A DNA stretch of 64,000 nucleotides from Ptiloglossa arizonensis (GCF_051014685.1 NC_135051.1:10559557-10623556), one strand, 5' to 3'. Shown: positions 23,335 through 34,615, numbered from the stretch's first letter. The notes: generated by a model from the letters alone, not told the origin. Numbers and translations are program-made.

Positions 23335-24246
23335 GTATTATCCGTTCACGAGAGGAAGGCACATGTATAATATTTACATCCTCTCTTCGCCCGTAGTCCG
23401 TTGCTGCTCCTGTAATCGCAAGAGTCAAGATAAACTGCATATAATTACAATTTACACAAAAACATTTCATATTGAAATTAAAACAAGTGTAACTTTTATA
23501 ATTTGTAATCTAAGAAAATATAAAAGTTACGCTTGGTTTAATTTCAATATGACTTGTGTTTGTGTAAATTGTAATTATATAGAATTTATTTAGATAGAAA
23601 TGAATATAAGCGGATTTATATTGTTTTTAATAAATACGAATCAGTTATTTTCGTTATAAGTTGTTTTCAAAATATTGATAATTATTACGCATACTCATTT
23701 TTTCATTATGAGCAACTTATCGAATTAGTGATAGTATTTAAATAGGATCGAAATCATTCTATTTTTTAATAGCTAACATTTGATGAACAGGCTACGTTAA
23801 TGACACAATATTCTCTTTCACTCCGTCTTGACGGATTCTTGACGATTCTTGCTTGCAGATTTATATTATTTTTAATAAATACAAATTAGTAGTAAAAGTA
23901 CAGTAAATTGTATTTATGTAGAGTTTATCTTGATAGAAATGAGTATAAGGGGATTTATATTATTTTTAATAAATTCAAATCAGTTCTTTTCACTATAAAT
24001 AATTTTCAAAATATTAGCGATTATTACGCATACAAAATTGTATTCATTTTTTCATCACGAGCAACTTATCGAATTAATGATAGTATTTAAATAGGAACAA
24101 AATCATTCTGTTCTTTAATAGCTAACATTCGATTTGAAGGTTCGTAAGAGTGATAACGGACTACGGGCGGTGCAAAGCAATTTTACCTTCTTCCCGTAGA
24201 CGTATAATACAAGAGGGTAAGAATTTATAGACGACGGATAATACAA
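23335..24246. mobile_element. Long fold-back (TIR) MITE, copy 1, with internal partial duplication
   Basis: The ends carry GTATTATCCGT (from about 23335) and its complement ACGGATAATAC (to about 24245). Further inside, gcccgtagtccgtt near 23390 pairs with acggactacgggc near 24156-24168. At the centre, arms of about 58 bp (about 23436-23493 and 23519-23577) pair around a short loop. The right arm sequence (23597-23800) is repeated again at 23860-24120, so the element contains a second, partial right arm. The copy at 36991-37690 is clearly the same family. No protein coding is seen. Confidence 0.8.
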
Positions 24247-24449
24247 TGTTTTTTTACAGAAAGGAGTAACGCATATATCATACGTAAATTAAGTTAGATA
24301 TATTTATAAAATGAGGTGTTCCAGACATTCGTACCATAGGCCAAGTTTTCAAGTAGTCCTAACAATATACACAAATGTTTATTGTAAGTCATTAATAAGT
24401 GCATAGCATACGAGGGCAATATCTATTCGTACTCGTGTTAGGGAAAAGA

Positions 24450-25240
24450 AATGCACTTTCTTAAAATTTGTTCCTATTTATTTTTCAACATAATCTGCTT
24501 TTAACTCAATACATTTAGTCCAGCGAAATTCCAAGTTTTTTAATAAGCCACCTAAAAAGTAGGTTTTGTCGAATTCTGCAAAATAGGCCTCTTTGCCAAG
24601 CCATTTTTTTTAGATTTGGGAACAAAAAGAACTAGCAAGGGGTTAAATTTGGAGAACAGGGTGGACGAGACATCCATTCGTAACGTAATTCGACCAGTTT
24701 TGCTATAGCGATTACCGTCGAGTGGGGATAATACTACAATCTAACGAAAAAAAATACTGCCACACTTTTTCTACAATATAGAATGATCGATAAGAATCTG
24801 ACTACTATTCTGCTATTTGATTTAGAATCAATTCTGAGTGTCAAAAGGACTTCATAAAAAGTATCGACAGTTGCAGTAATGTTATCAATTTTCAATATGC
24901 AGAACTTATAACGAATTCTTGATCGATATTAATACAGTACGAAATTAAGTAGGCGTCGAAATTTTTGTTCCACCGTGAGCAACAATGCAACCAGATATTC
25001 GCCCATGTTTGAATTCATTGAACCAATATTATCAGTAGATGTTCATTGAAGCTGCGTGGTCCCCATAAACAGTATGTAATTTCACTTTAATTTCCTCACA
25101 CGTCTTCCCATTCAAAAAAAAGGAATCGAGTCACTGATCAATATCGCTCTTTTTTCACCGTTAAAAACAAAAACAAAGATTGTCCAATTTAAACAGTTAC
25201 CGAAATAAAATTACTCGATGAGTCTGTCTGAAATTTTGAC
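24450..25240 (-). mobile_element. Mariner relic interrupted by the 231-bp repeat
   Basis: On the minus strand the N-terminal side (about 25000-25180) still shows YHCEEIK-type and IGSMNSN blocks like the copy at 690-1490. The C-terminal side (24480-24720) shows a PP/CSPNL block, FVPKSKKNGLAK-type remnants of LKKWLG, EFDKTYFLGGLLKNLEFRW-like blocks and KCIELKADYVEK with the stop, the usual mariner ending. The middle is replaced by the 231-bp repeat (24731-24961), and most of the catalytic core is missing. Same subfamily as 690-1490. Confidence 0.8.
24731..24961. repeat. 231-bp dispersed repeat, copy 2, inside a mariner
   Basis: Gap-free match to 22641-22871. It sits between the N- and C-terminal parts of the mariner at 24450-25240, so it arrived there after that mariner or replaced its centre by recombination. 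Confidence 0.9.
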
Positions 25241-25244
25241 AGCT

Positions 25245-26355
25245 GTCGTTCGAAAGATGGGATTAAACAATGATGTTCGAATTTTGAATCAGTGGCATCC
25301 TCAGCCGCCAAAAACGGTTTCTTATCATGCGGCCGTCATATATGATAAAAAGTCCTTCGAAGTAAGGTGATTTTACAGAGCAGTCATACTTTCGATGAAA
25401 AACTTTGCAATTTTCATTAGTTTCACATTTGAACAAATTGTATCCGACTAGATTGTATACAGTGTACTTTTCTTTAGAGTTCATTGGGAAAACGAAATAA
25501 CAACATTTCACAGTTACTGATTCGAATTGTCATCGGTAGTTGCAGCTTGACGAACTTTCGGAGGGACTTGTCAACATACGTAGCTAAAAAGTTTCCGGGT
25601 ACGACTCGAAACCTGTTAAAGAACGCCGCAACAACGTTCTTGATGCTACCTAAATGCGTCAGCAACAGAAACGCCGTTCTCGACCGTGACAAGAATGAAG
25701 TTTCGTCCTCGCGCCGTGGCACGTTGTTTTCCACTACCATGAACAACAATGACCGGAATACTAAGGAAGTTCCTTCATCTTTTACGGCGTGGTATGCTCC
25801 AGAAAATAATTAGCACCACTCGCCTTGGCAAAACAGCGCATCTCGTATAAAGCACGTTTTAAATCGTTTATGCGTGAACGTCCTGCGAATTCACTTTACT
25901 TTTACCTCTACTTTTAACCGAATACTGAGACGTTACTAAAACTTCACTATTCATTTTATTGGAACTTTAACATTGCTTTCTTAACCAACCATAATTGTTA
26001 TACAATTCATAAACTGATCATTCATAAGGAGCAATTATTGTTTAACGTTTTCGATTTATAATTATCAGTGATCCGAACAAATAAATAAAAGTAAATCGGA
26101 ATCAACGAAAAGGAAATGTAGTACAAACGAATCATTTATGATTATTGGAATTTTATTGTTTGAATAATTTTTCTACGTAGATAAATAGCGATCAATGTGC
26201 GCTACGCATGGCAGTACATATACTTGTTTCACGTATTGTAAATTAAAAATTAAATTAAAGTATACCATTGGGGTAAAACTAAAAGTAATTGCAACGTCTG
26301 AAACAAATATAAGGGCCATTCATGTCTCGAAAGATGAATCATTTCTTGGAATAAG
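25245..26355. other. Stretch with two overlapping antiparallel open frames of unknown meaning
   Basis: Frames 25484-25813 (plus, 109 codons) and 25474-25749 (minus, 91 codons) overlap almost completely, in DNA of moderate GC content. Neither shows a recognised domain or signal peptide. Only one, or neither, can be real. The rest (25814-26355) is AT-rich with no feature. Confidence 0.4.
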
Positions 26356-26359
26356 TATT

Positions 26360-27350
26360 AGGTCGTTCTATAACTTCGTGCCATTTATTTTTCTACCACA
26401 TAAAGCAATATTTTCATTTTAACTATGAACCTTACGAACAAATGCAATCATCCTCTCTTTGCACATCCTCTTCCCACTGTTTAGGCAACAACATGATTTC
26501 AATAGCATAAAATTTCTTTGGTTTATCATCAAAATATTTTTCTGAAGCATTTCTTGTCTTCACATTGTCAAATTTCTTGCCAGTTAAATAATGCTGTAAT
26601 GATCGAAACTGATAGAAGTTCGACGACACGATGTCAGAAGAATAAGGTGAATGGGATCAAATTTTCCAACCGAATTCATGTCATTTTTTTGCACATTTTC
26701 TGCAATATGCGATCTGGAGTTTTCGTCGTGGAAAATCACATTTCCCTGCCACGATTTATACGTTTTTTACATTTTTCTGCAATTTTTTCTCTTAATTTTT
26801 TAAGCTGAATACAATATAAGATAACATAAATTGTCTAATTTTACGAAAGTAATAGGTTGTTTAATAAGTTTTATCGAACGACAAAACTTATTGAAGAACC
26901 TAGTAGTTCAAAGAACAAATTTCCTTAATTGTCTCACGATACAGAAAGAAGAACTTTACAAGGTTGTGAAATAGATTTTGCAACTGATTCTGCTGAATTT
27001 TCTCTTTCGGTCCAAATTCGTTTCCTTCAGGGATTTTCGTACACGATCCATTTTTCATCTTCACTTACTATATGTTTCAGAAAAGATTCCATTTCGTTAC
27101 GTGCAAGCAACGATGTGAAAATATATATTGCCACATGATCGATTACACTTCGTACGGTACCCATATGTCCAGTATTAGCATCGTTCTCATTTTCTTCAAA
27201 TGTCAATGTATACATGATTTTCACATATTTAGCATTTCCAACATTTCTCGCACAAATTCCTTATTTCGTTCCAAATAAAAATTTTCCTTTCAAAATTCGA
27301 ACACCTTCCCTATAAACGATACAATTATTACTTTCTACACTTGTTGTCAT
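26360..27350 (-). mobile_element. Mariner transposase relic carrying a nested 46-bp insertion
   Basis: Read leftward: LLARNEMESFLKHIVSEDEK then WIVYENP (27027-27130), the block with the first catalytic aspartate region. Then follow RKRIWTEREN and FFELL. After the 46-bp insertion come LYCIQLKKLREKIAEKC, FHDENSRSHIA (the HDNARPH box, D-to-E change), HLILL, and FRSLQHYLTGKKFDNV through PKKFYAIEIMLLPKQWEE (26432-26629). This is nearly the whole catalytic domain in order. A possible terminus resembling ttaggtcgttctataacttc lies at 26367-26385. The same family occurs at 48350-49010 and 63575-63800. Confidence 0.85.
26855..26900. mobile_element. 46-bp ITR-only mariner element, TA-flanked
   Basis: A left terminus ggttgtttaataagttttat(cg) at 26855-26876 and a right terminus (cg)acaaaacttattgaagaacc at 26879-26900 are separated by only 2 bp. 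TA lies outside both ends (26853-26854, 26901-26902). Both arms match the ITR of the MITE at 16539-16978. It lies inside a mariner of another subfamily, between the FFELL and LYC..QLKKL coding blocks, where a normal mariner has only a few residues. It is thus an insertion, not the ends of the host element. Confidence 0.8.
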
Positions 27351-29160
27351 ATTTCCTTTTCCAAACTGATAAAACATGAGACGACGAAAGTGGACATGCA
27401 TTTCATTGATTATTTTATCGGCTATTAAATATAAAATTCTTATAATTTCACGATCTCTGGCTTTCTAATTCCTTCTACAGACTAAACTAAAGCATATAAC
27501 TTAATTACGTAAGTTCTTCTTTTTTTATGAGTTTATACACCACGCGTGGTGTACGAATTTATGGAACAATCTAATACAACCGTTGGAAAAGTGTCAATAA
27601 AATTAAAACAATATCTCTACAAATATAAGAAAAATACTGATCCAAAATTTTCAAACCTCACTAATAATTATTGTGTAATAGACATAAATGTAATATACAT
27701 AAAAACAGTGATACGTCATCGAACATTTGGTTTCGACAAAGTCAAAATTCTTATTCGAGTACAACGATACTGAAAGAAAACTAGATGTGCTGTAAATTTA
27801 AGGTTCATGGTGTCTCAGAGCCATGTCAAGTGACATGACAACGCAACGTTAGTTTCCTTTTCCAAATCTATTGTATTTTCGAGTTCTCAATTCCGTTCAA
27901 GCAGTAAAGCAATCAGCACGCGTAAAGAATGAAATCATAGGTAAGGATTTCCTGCTGGATAAAGAACTTTTCGTAAAAATACAAAAATAATGAAGAAAAA
28001 TTACACGCATTCACACTTGTTCAAATTTTCACCTTAATTTATAACTATTTAGGACCAGAAACGAGTAATAAAGAATATACCACTATATTCGAGAAACTGT
28101 CCTCTATTTTTTAAAATCAATTAGAACTTTCTGATGTTTTTATTTTTCATGTAACACTTCATTATTGTCGAAAATCCTGAGTTTGTACAAAAATGCATGT
28201 TTTTCAAAAACTAGGATTAATACAGTAATTCTGTTTCCAAATTCTTGTTTAGGGAGTGTAGCTTCAAATTTTAAGAATTCCACGATTGTTAAAATGGCAC
28301 TACGTAAAAATTTAGAATATAAAAAGAAATGTACACATACAGAAATACTGATGGAAATATAAATCGTGTATGTAGATACGAGGGTTAGAACTCTAGAAAT
28401 TTAATAGACATTTATGGTACTTAATGCCAAAAAATACAGCACCTTTCTTTCTTGTAATATAAAACTAATTGTTACGTTTATTATTATAATAATAAACATA
28501 AGGTTATTACCTTACGAATGTATAAACAGGAAATTTAATTCCAGTAGATAATAAAACACTAACAAATTTGACATATATGTGACGCGTTTAGAGAAAAACG
28601 CGTCAATTTGTGAAAATGAACGATCGTGTATACGTGTTTCTCACCGAGTGTCATAATTTAGAAGAGTGTGACAAAAAAATATCTCGAAAAGTTGACCTCT
28701 ACAACTAACGATTACACTAGTGTGCACACTACGACAGTGAGTGCGGTAAGAGTTTCTCTTTCAGCACACATGTACATTTTCTGATTTGTTTAAAACTATG
28801 TCAAGCCACTATCTTGTCCAGTCTTCCAACCGTGGTTCTATCCGTTTCATCAACATTTCAAGTATCTGAAGTTTTATAATTTAGTAAGTTATATACGGTC
28901 TTCAAGCTAGGAAAAAACATTGCTACATTAGTTTTGTCGAACGAAGTGACCCTTGACGAACTTGCAACTTGTGCGTACTTTGAAGATAAATTGTTATTCG
29001 AAAACAAGCGTATCAATCTCGATGTGCCATCTTATCGTTAATCCAGCTAGCTGCGATCTAACGATTATTAGAAATAGGGTGTTCATATACAAATTTAGTT
29101 AATTCCTTCACCGTTAACCGGTAATACGTCTCCGACACTTGTTAAGCACTTAGTTAAGAG
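27351..29160. other. AT-rich stretch with one perfect small hairpin
   Basis: No coding region recognised. Frames 27546-27773 and 28165-28362 lack known domains. A perfect 9-bp stem GACGCGTTT / AAACGCGTC with a 6-nt loop occurs at 28581-28604, GC-rich against its surroundings. Its function is unknown. Confidence 0.5.
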
Positions 29161-29165
29161 AGTTT

Positions 29166-29415
29166 TGTGGTGGTACTACCCACGCTTGCCACCAGAGGGA
29201 AACTAACCGCGGACCGTTCCGCAAGTTCCCGTATCTCTTCCAATCGGTATATATACGATCCCTTACCGATCTCCCAATTTCCCAGCGTATAAGGCAGAGC
29301 CTGCTGGGATACCTTATTAATGAGTCCACTAGCAGACTGGAGATGAAACGCTATCCCTTCCTTTTCCCTCGCTTTCCTTTCCTTTACCACCATTGCTTAA
29401 ATTTGGCGCACCACA
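29166..29415 (+). mobile_element. Solo LTR of the short CsRn1-type family
   Basis: This 250-bp stretch aligns along its whole length with the complement of the LTRs at 20726-20980 and 21493-21740: TGTGGTGGTACTACCCACG at the left, TATATATACG in the middle, and GGCGCACCACA at the right. It is more diverged from those two than they are from each other, so it is probably an older insertion. No interior sequence adjoins. I could not see a convincing 4-bp target duplication (GTTT left, GCCT right). Confidence 0.8.
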
Positions 29416-29577
29416 GCCTCTTGATTTTTGAGAAAAGACTTTTCCTATTATAGTTCATTATAGTAATCAACATGTACTGATTTAATTCCATCCTTTTAAC
29501 GTAACGATCTCGTGTTTTTTGTAGAATTAAAAAATCTTTAGCAACACTATTAATGCTTCTATCTCCATTTGTAACTC
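29411..29577. repeat. 167-bp direct repeat, copy 1
   Basis: Nearly identical to 30372-30538. It begins with the last bases of the solo LTR (ccaca) and continues into flanking DNA. Confidence 0.9.
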
Positions 29578-30371
29578 TTCGAAGTATCCAGAAAATATAA
29601 TAGTATCAGCAGATACTTTGTCTTCTCAGTGTTTTACTTGTAATTTCTTATGTTAATGACTGTAAGAAATATAGGTACTTTAACAAGAACGAAGTGAAAT
29701 AAAAAGGATCGAAAACTATTATTTTTCGAGATCGGTAGACTAATAATCTAATAACCCTGTCTTTACTTATTTTGAGTTGTGTTTATTTGAAAAAGTTACT
29801 TCCCTGTACAATTTCATTTATTAATGTTTGTTTAGTTTGTATAAAATATCTCACTTAACTTAAGCTCCTTTATCGACGTTTCTTTTGATGATTGGGGGTA
29901 GGGGGGGCTAGGAGTAAAAAATGTTATTCGAAGAAAAAAAATGTTACGATTAACATAATTTTTTTTCAAGACCACCTTCTCCATGAGTCTAAAGTTATCA
30001 ACAGGCTGTTTAATTACATATTTTTATCGCTGCAGCGTTATAGCTGATGCCAAAACGAAATGATACCAAATGATATATGAAAACATAACCTTGAATATGG
30101 AAAATACTAGAAAGAAACTTTTTTGAATTTTGAAACTTAAGTTTGTTTTAACGTAGCATTTAAGCAACAGACAATGAGAATTTTATAACATTATTTAGAA
30201 TTTTGATTCGGATAATTATTGGGTTTAAATTCGTTGGACGATTTTAATCTAGACGGTTGTTTTCACAGAATGTTTCACAGAAAAATAAACGTAATCATAA
30301 TTTAAGCTAAGGCTAGAGAAAAATTAATGCAAGTGTCCCATTTATATATAGAAAAATATCCTAAAAGTAAT
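29578..30371. other. Spacer between the 167-bp direct repeats
   Basis: AT-rich. Contains a G-run (gggggtaggggggg near 29895-29910). Near 30004, ggctgtttaattac...tttatcg resembles a decayed mariner ITR without a partner. No coding content. Confidence 0.5.
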
Positions 30372-30538
30372 CCACAGCCTCTTGATTTTTGAGAAAAGAC
30401 TTTCCCTATTATAGTTCATTATACTAATCAACATGTACTGATTTAATTCCATCCTTTTAACGTAACGATCTCGTGTTTTTTGTAGAATTAAAAAATCTTT
30501 AGCAACACTATTAATGCTTCTATCTCCATTTGTAACTC
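30372..30538. repeat. 167-bp direct repeat, copy 2
   Basis: Matches 29411-29577 with about two or three substitutions. Left flank is unrelated to the LTR except for the shared ccacag at the junction. Confidence 0.9.
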
Positions 30539-31525
30539 CCGATAATTTTCGATCCAATAGTTATATACAGTTATTTCATGACGTAGATAGTATTCCATCG
30601 AATGTTCGACAATCTATGTAATATTAACATGGCGGTACCTAGCAGCCAGCATGGCCAGATTTTATTCTCTAAAACATATCATGAAGGATGTTTACGTTAT
30701 GCAGTACGAATTGCTCGAATAATCTAACACAAAACACAATTATACCTCCATATCCTCGTTCCCAATATCCACGAATGGCCATAGTTTGAAGGAATAATTA
30801 AAATTCGGCCGTATCGGTTCGAATTTATATTCATTGGTATCTGATTACCCCTGAAATAACAGCAACATTTGATGCATGTCACAATATCCGATCGTTATCC
30901 TCTAAAACAAATGCAGTTTAGGATAATGTCCAGATTCTCCACAGGTAGTCGTTTGACAACTGTCTGGGATACTGTTTCGTTGATTTCACTAATAAGTGAA
31001 ATCACACTGTTTTAGTTGAAAATGAACCCAAAGCGAAAAAGTAGGAATTTTGGTAAATCAGATATGTCAAAGAGAAGTCGTAAAGTGTTTCCCTTAAACG
31101 AGAAGATGAAAGATATAACTCTAGCAAATAATTCATAATAAAGTGCTAGTTTTTAAAGTAAGAATGTTTAAATATTGTATAAAAATAATTACGATTTGCA
31201 TCTCAATTTCCCAGACGTGAAAGACTTTTACAGTAGATTACCAATGGTCACTAACGAAAAGATAAGGAATTAACTATCTTGACCAATTTGCATAATAGCA
31301 TGCCTTAACAATTTTTAATACATCATTTCCTTCGTACAAAACCCAATACAGAATATTCGAACGAAGAGGATATCGAGTTTTGTACCGTAGAAAACGTGCG
31401 AAGATTAATTGTAACATTATTTCTATTTCATGGTATGCAATCGCGTCAATTTTATTACTACAGGCGCGAAACACGGCTCAAATTAAAGTTATAACTCGTA
31501 AACGAAATATTTCCCTAACGTTCAG
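30539..31525. other. Unassigned intergenic stretch
   Basis: Moderate complexity and no transposon motifs. Frame 31274-31474 (minus) is not recognised. Possible single-copy host DNA. Confidence 0.4.
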
Positions 31526-31529
31526 CTTA

Positions 31530-32235
31530 TACGGGGTGTTCGTGTAGAAAGTATGAAAGAAGCACAACTTCTATTCGGGACATAGAAATACGAAAAAAAT
31601 TCTTATAAAAACATATGTCCTACTTGACCTTGTTTACGAGTTATTGCAAGTTTTCTGCTAGATTACTTTTTTCAAATAAGATGCTTAGAGTGACCTCCAT
31701 CGGTCACAATGCAGGTATTAATACGTCACATCGTGGATTGTCAAACTCGTTTGAATAAGTCACATGTTACATGGATTTCTTGACAAATTTGTTCAGCCCG
31801 TTGCTGAAAGTTGTCGACACTGTCAATTGATGTGTATACATTAAACGTTTCAAATGTCTTCATAAATACTAATTGAATGGATTTACCTGGAAATCGTTGA
31901 TATAAATATCACATTGTTTCGCGACTAAAACGTGGCGGAGTTCCATCATGCATTAACCAAATACTCCTTTCTATGTTTAAATAAACTTCGTTTAATAAAG
32001 TACTTAATTCATTTCTGAAGCCGTCGCAATATGCAGCTGTTAATCTTGAAAGTAAAAGAAAAGTACTTGTTAACTTATCGGCAATAATACCGGCCCATAT
32101 ATTAATATCAAATTGTTGTTGGTAATATGAATGCTCGCCAATTGCTTTCAACCCAGTAATGTGTATTATGAAAATTAAATACATCCATTTCTCATAAAAC
32201 TCATTCGGAAACAATATTACTTCTAAAAAATATTA
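31530..32235 (-). mobile_element. Tc1/mariner-superfamily transposase relic, C-terminal half
   Basis: The minus frame 31909-32214 reads HITGLKAIGEHSYYQQQFDI, then NIWAGIIADKLTSTFLL and SIWLMHDGTPPRFSRETM. That is the strand carrying NVWAGI and the MHDGAPAHFS box of a DDE/D transposase common in ant and bee genomes. After a large deletion, IDNFQQRAEQI..EI and FKRVRQSTMRRINTCI..DGGH (about 31680-31840) gives the usual C-terminus. Beyond it lies a stretch reading catatgtcctacttgacctt near 31603. A possible terminus is at 31531 (atacggggtgtt). The element at 61700-62290 is the same family. Confidence 0.75.
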
Positions 32236-32535
32236 TTCATTCTCACACATTATACGTATATACGTACAAATTATTTCTGATAATTAGTTTCTGATATATT
32301 TAGATTTTGTACACGATAAAGATAAAACTGTTCGTATAAAATTCTCTATACCGAAATTTATGATATTTCAACTTCCCTTCCTACTTCCTTCTTTTATGCT
32401 ACGACTCGGATTGTATTCAATAATGTTCAAGACTTGTTCTTCTCGCCTAATATCTCTAGTGCTAGCATGTGTACTATAATTTATCGTTAATTTTTGGAAA
32501 GATTCAGTACTCCGAAAACGCTTTTATAAAGAATA
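32236..32535. other. AT-rich stretch without recognised features
   Basis: Nothing supported. Confidence 0.5.
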
Positions 32536-32539
32536 ATGT

Positions 32540-32875
32540 GCCAGAAGAGTCAGTGAAGTTGAAGAAATACTGGTTAGGGTATCTATCGTAAGGCTTTTTC
32601 GCATGTTTATTAAATGTCATTTTGTAATCGAAAGTTATACCCAAAAAACGTGCACATTCGTTTGAATTAGTAATGGTATTCTTTATTTTTATTCCACTTT
32701 ACCCTGGATTTATGTTGTACTTATTGAAATTTATAAAAATAGTTTTACGAGCTGAGAGTACTAAACTTAAGTGTAATAGATTACCATGAATTAAGGATAT
32801 CGTATTTTCGGATGTCTGCTTCCATTTGCTATATATTGAAGTGTCGTTTGCAAATTGAGAAGTTATAGTCAGCTA
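32540..32875 (-). mobile_element. LINE reverse transcriptase scrap
   Basis: In shifting minus frames: QFANDTSIYSKWK (about 32825-32870), in the position of F-ADDT-IY, then RKTIFINFNKYNINPG (about 32715-32765), and ARFLGITFDYKMTFNKHAKK (about 32590-32650), the post-palm block (KYLG..FD..LTW..H). The catalytic D-D is N-D. I cannot assign the clade. About 110 codons remain. Confidence 0.55.
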
Positions 32876-32879
32876 TTTT

Positions 32880-33830
32880 GTATGTGTAGCAACACCTTGT
32901 TGCGTCATTTCTAGTTGCTGGAAAATTCCAGCCCAGGCCTGTAGGGGTTTGGACACCCTGTCTACCTCGCGACGCCCCCACCCAAGCCCCATAGCGATGG
33001 GCATGTCTTAGATTCGGCGGGACTAGGACCCACCGTAATTGGTCAGTCATTCGTCGCCACCCACCCTTAATTTAAGGGAGTAGGGAGTGACGTTTGCACT
33101 GACCCGAAAGGTTTAGCTCAGTGTACAGTGTACAGCCAAGACAGTACAGCCAAGAGTGTACAGCCAAGAGTGTACAGCTAAGAGACCACGACTAGAGTTT
33201 TGGCCTGAACGCAAGGATTGACGTGTGCAGCTTCCTGCGTTAGTTCTCATCAAGAACTTGCACTCCTCGAGGGAATTATCAGCAATTCCTCGAGCTTCAA
33301 CGTAATCTTGGACCTTCGAGGAAGTTCGGCAGCCGGCTTGTACATCCAGTGAGACTCCGTGTGTGAGGACAACGCTCAACACCCCCCTGGATGTGATAGC
33401 AGCAAGCGGCGGAGACCTCGAAGGCGGCATTACAATCTACATTGGTCCAGCCCATCGGACAACGATCAACCACAGTTAGTCCTTCCAACGGGAAGGTGGT
33501 CCTTCGAGCAAATTATAGTCGGCACCATCGTGCAAACACTCAATGCTCGAAAGATCTTCGAGATCTACCACGAGCAGCTACAATATCTAAACAGATATGT
33601 TCGAAACGCGCCTACTGTGCCTCGAATTGGCAGACCGGAGTAGACACATGACTATTGGTTTTCGTTCGCTGGCACGGTATGCATACCTGTGCCCAGGTCT
33701 TATAATTCTTCTAGATACCTGCACTCAGTACAAAACTAGCTACGTGGATGTATTCAAGTCTACGAAATTTCTTCGTGGCGTACAGTCTCAACAAGTAGGT
33801 CGTCGTGCTACAACATCCACTTAGAGTCGG
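32880..33830. other. GC-rich island of unknown origin
   Basis: From about 32930 to 33830 the GC content is well above background, like retroelement sequence. It lies just downstream (minus-strand sense) of the Gypsy pol relic, where integrase would be expected, but I recognise no integrase zinc finger or D,D35E block on either strand. Overlapping open frames on both strands (33113-33430, 33297-33488, 33359-33643) are not identifiable. Candidates are the integrase/3' end of the same element after heavy decay, an LTR, or an independent insertion. Confidence 0.35.
33130..33185. repeat. 14-bp short tandem repeat, four units
   Basis: gtacagccaagaca / gtacagccaagagt (twice) / gtacagctaagaga follow each other without gaps. 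Confidence 0.85.
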
Positions 33831-33879
33831 GGTGGTGGTGGTGATGGTGTTGTAATTTCCTTTAGCATCAGCGACGTGT

Positions 33880-34615
33880 CAGATTGCAACAGTATACGGA
33901 GCAACAGCAACAGCATAGCTCCTTGTTTCATTGTTGCGATTCAGTGAGCTTTGCGCAGTCGAGGGCCCGGAAAATCTACGCGATCCATGACAGGGCATTG
34001 GCAACGACGTTGTCCTTTCCGGACACGTGCTGGATGTTGGTTGTAAATTGCCCGATGAAGTCGAGCTATCGAAATTGCCGCGGGAATGTTTCTGCAGCCT
34101 CTGCGCGGAAGCGAAGACAATCGGTTTATGGTCGGTGAAAACCGTAAATTCTCGACCTTCTGCCATATGCCGGAAGTACCTCACGGTATACCACCAGAAG
34201 TTTCTGCTCGTATGGACCGTAATTTCGTTCGGTGTGCGTTAGCTTTTTCTTGAAAAACGTCAACGATTGCCATCCGACACGCGACTTTTGTTGCAACGAA
34301 GTCGCCACAGTGAAATCTGGCGCATCCGTGACAAGCACCAAAAGTAACGTTACATCTTGTAACTTACAGTCTTTGCATCGTTCGAACGCCTCGATCCTCT
34401 CTGGTGTCCACTCGCCGGGACATAGTCCTGACGCTTCCCCAAAGGGCTGCGTTTAGGAGTGTTTGGATCTGAACGGTTGCGGATACGAAACACCGATAGA
34501 AATTCAGCACGACGAGAAATTATCCCAGTTTTTTTACCGTCTCTGGACGTGGGGAAGTTCGAATTGCTTCAACTTTTTGCGACAACGGTCGTGTGCCGTT
34601 TGCGATCACGACGTA
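33880..34615 (-). mobile_element. Ty3/Gypsy pol, RT C-terminal half and RNase H (CsRn1/Mdg3-like)
   Basis: Read leftward: RYVVIANGTRPL (strand after the RT palm), FPTPRTVKKLGQF, then the RNase H start LVTDAPDFTVATSLQQKS, and WQSLTFFKKKLTHTERNYGP followed by YEQKLLVVY. Next come RYFRHMAEGREFTVFTDHKP (catalytic TDH) and, after a frameshift, LDFIGQFTTNIQHVSGKDNV with VANALS, the end of RNase H. The first RNase H aspartate is retained (TDA) but the frame is broken. The RT N-terminal half is at 36150-36960, on the far side of an LTR insertion. Many frameshifts; a dead copy. Confidence 0.85.

Noticed and set aside
30004..30035. Mariner-like ITR
   Set aside because: Only one weak terminus and no partner in the following kilobase.
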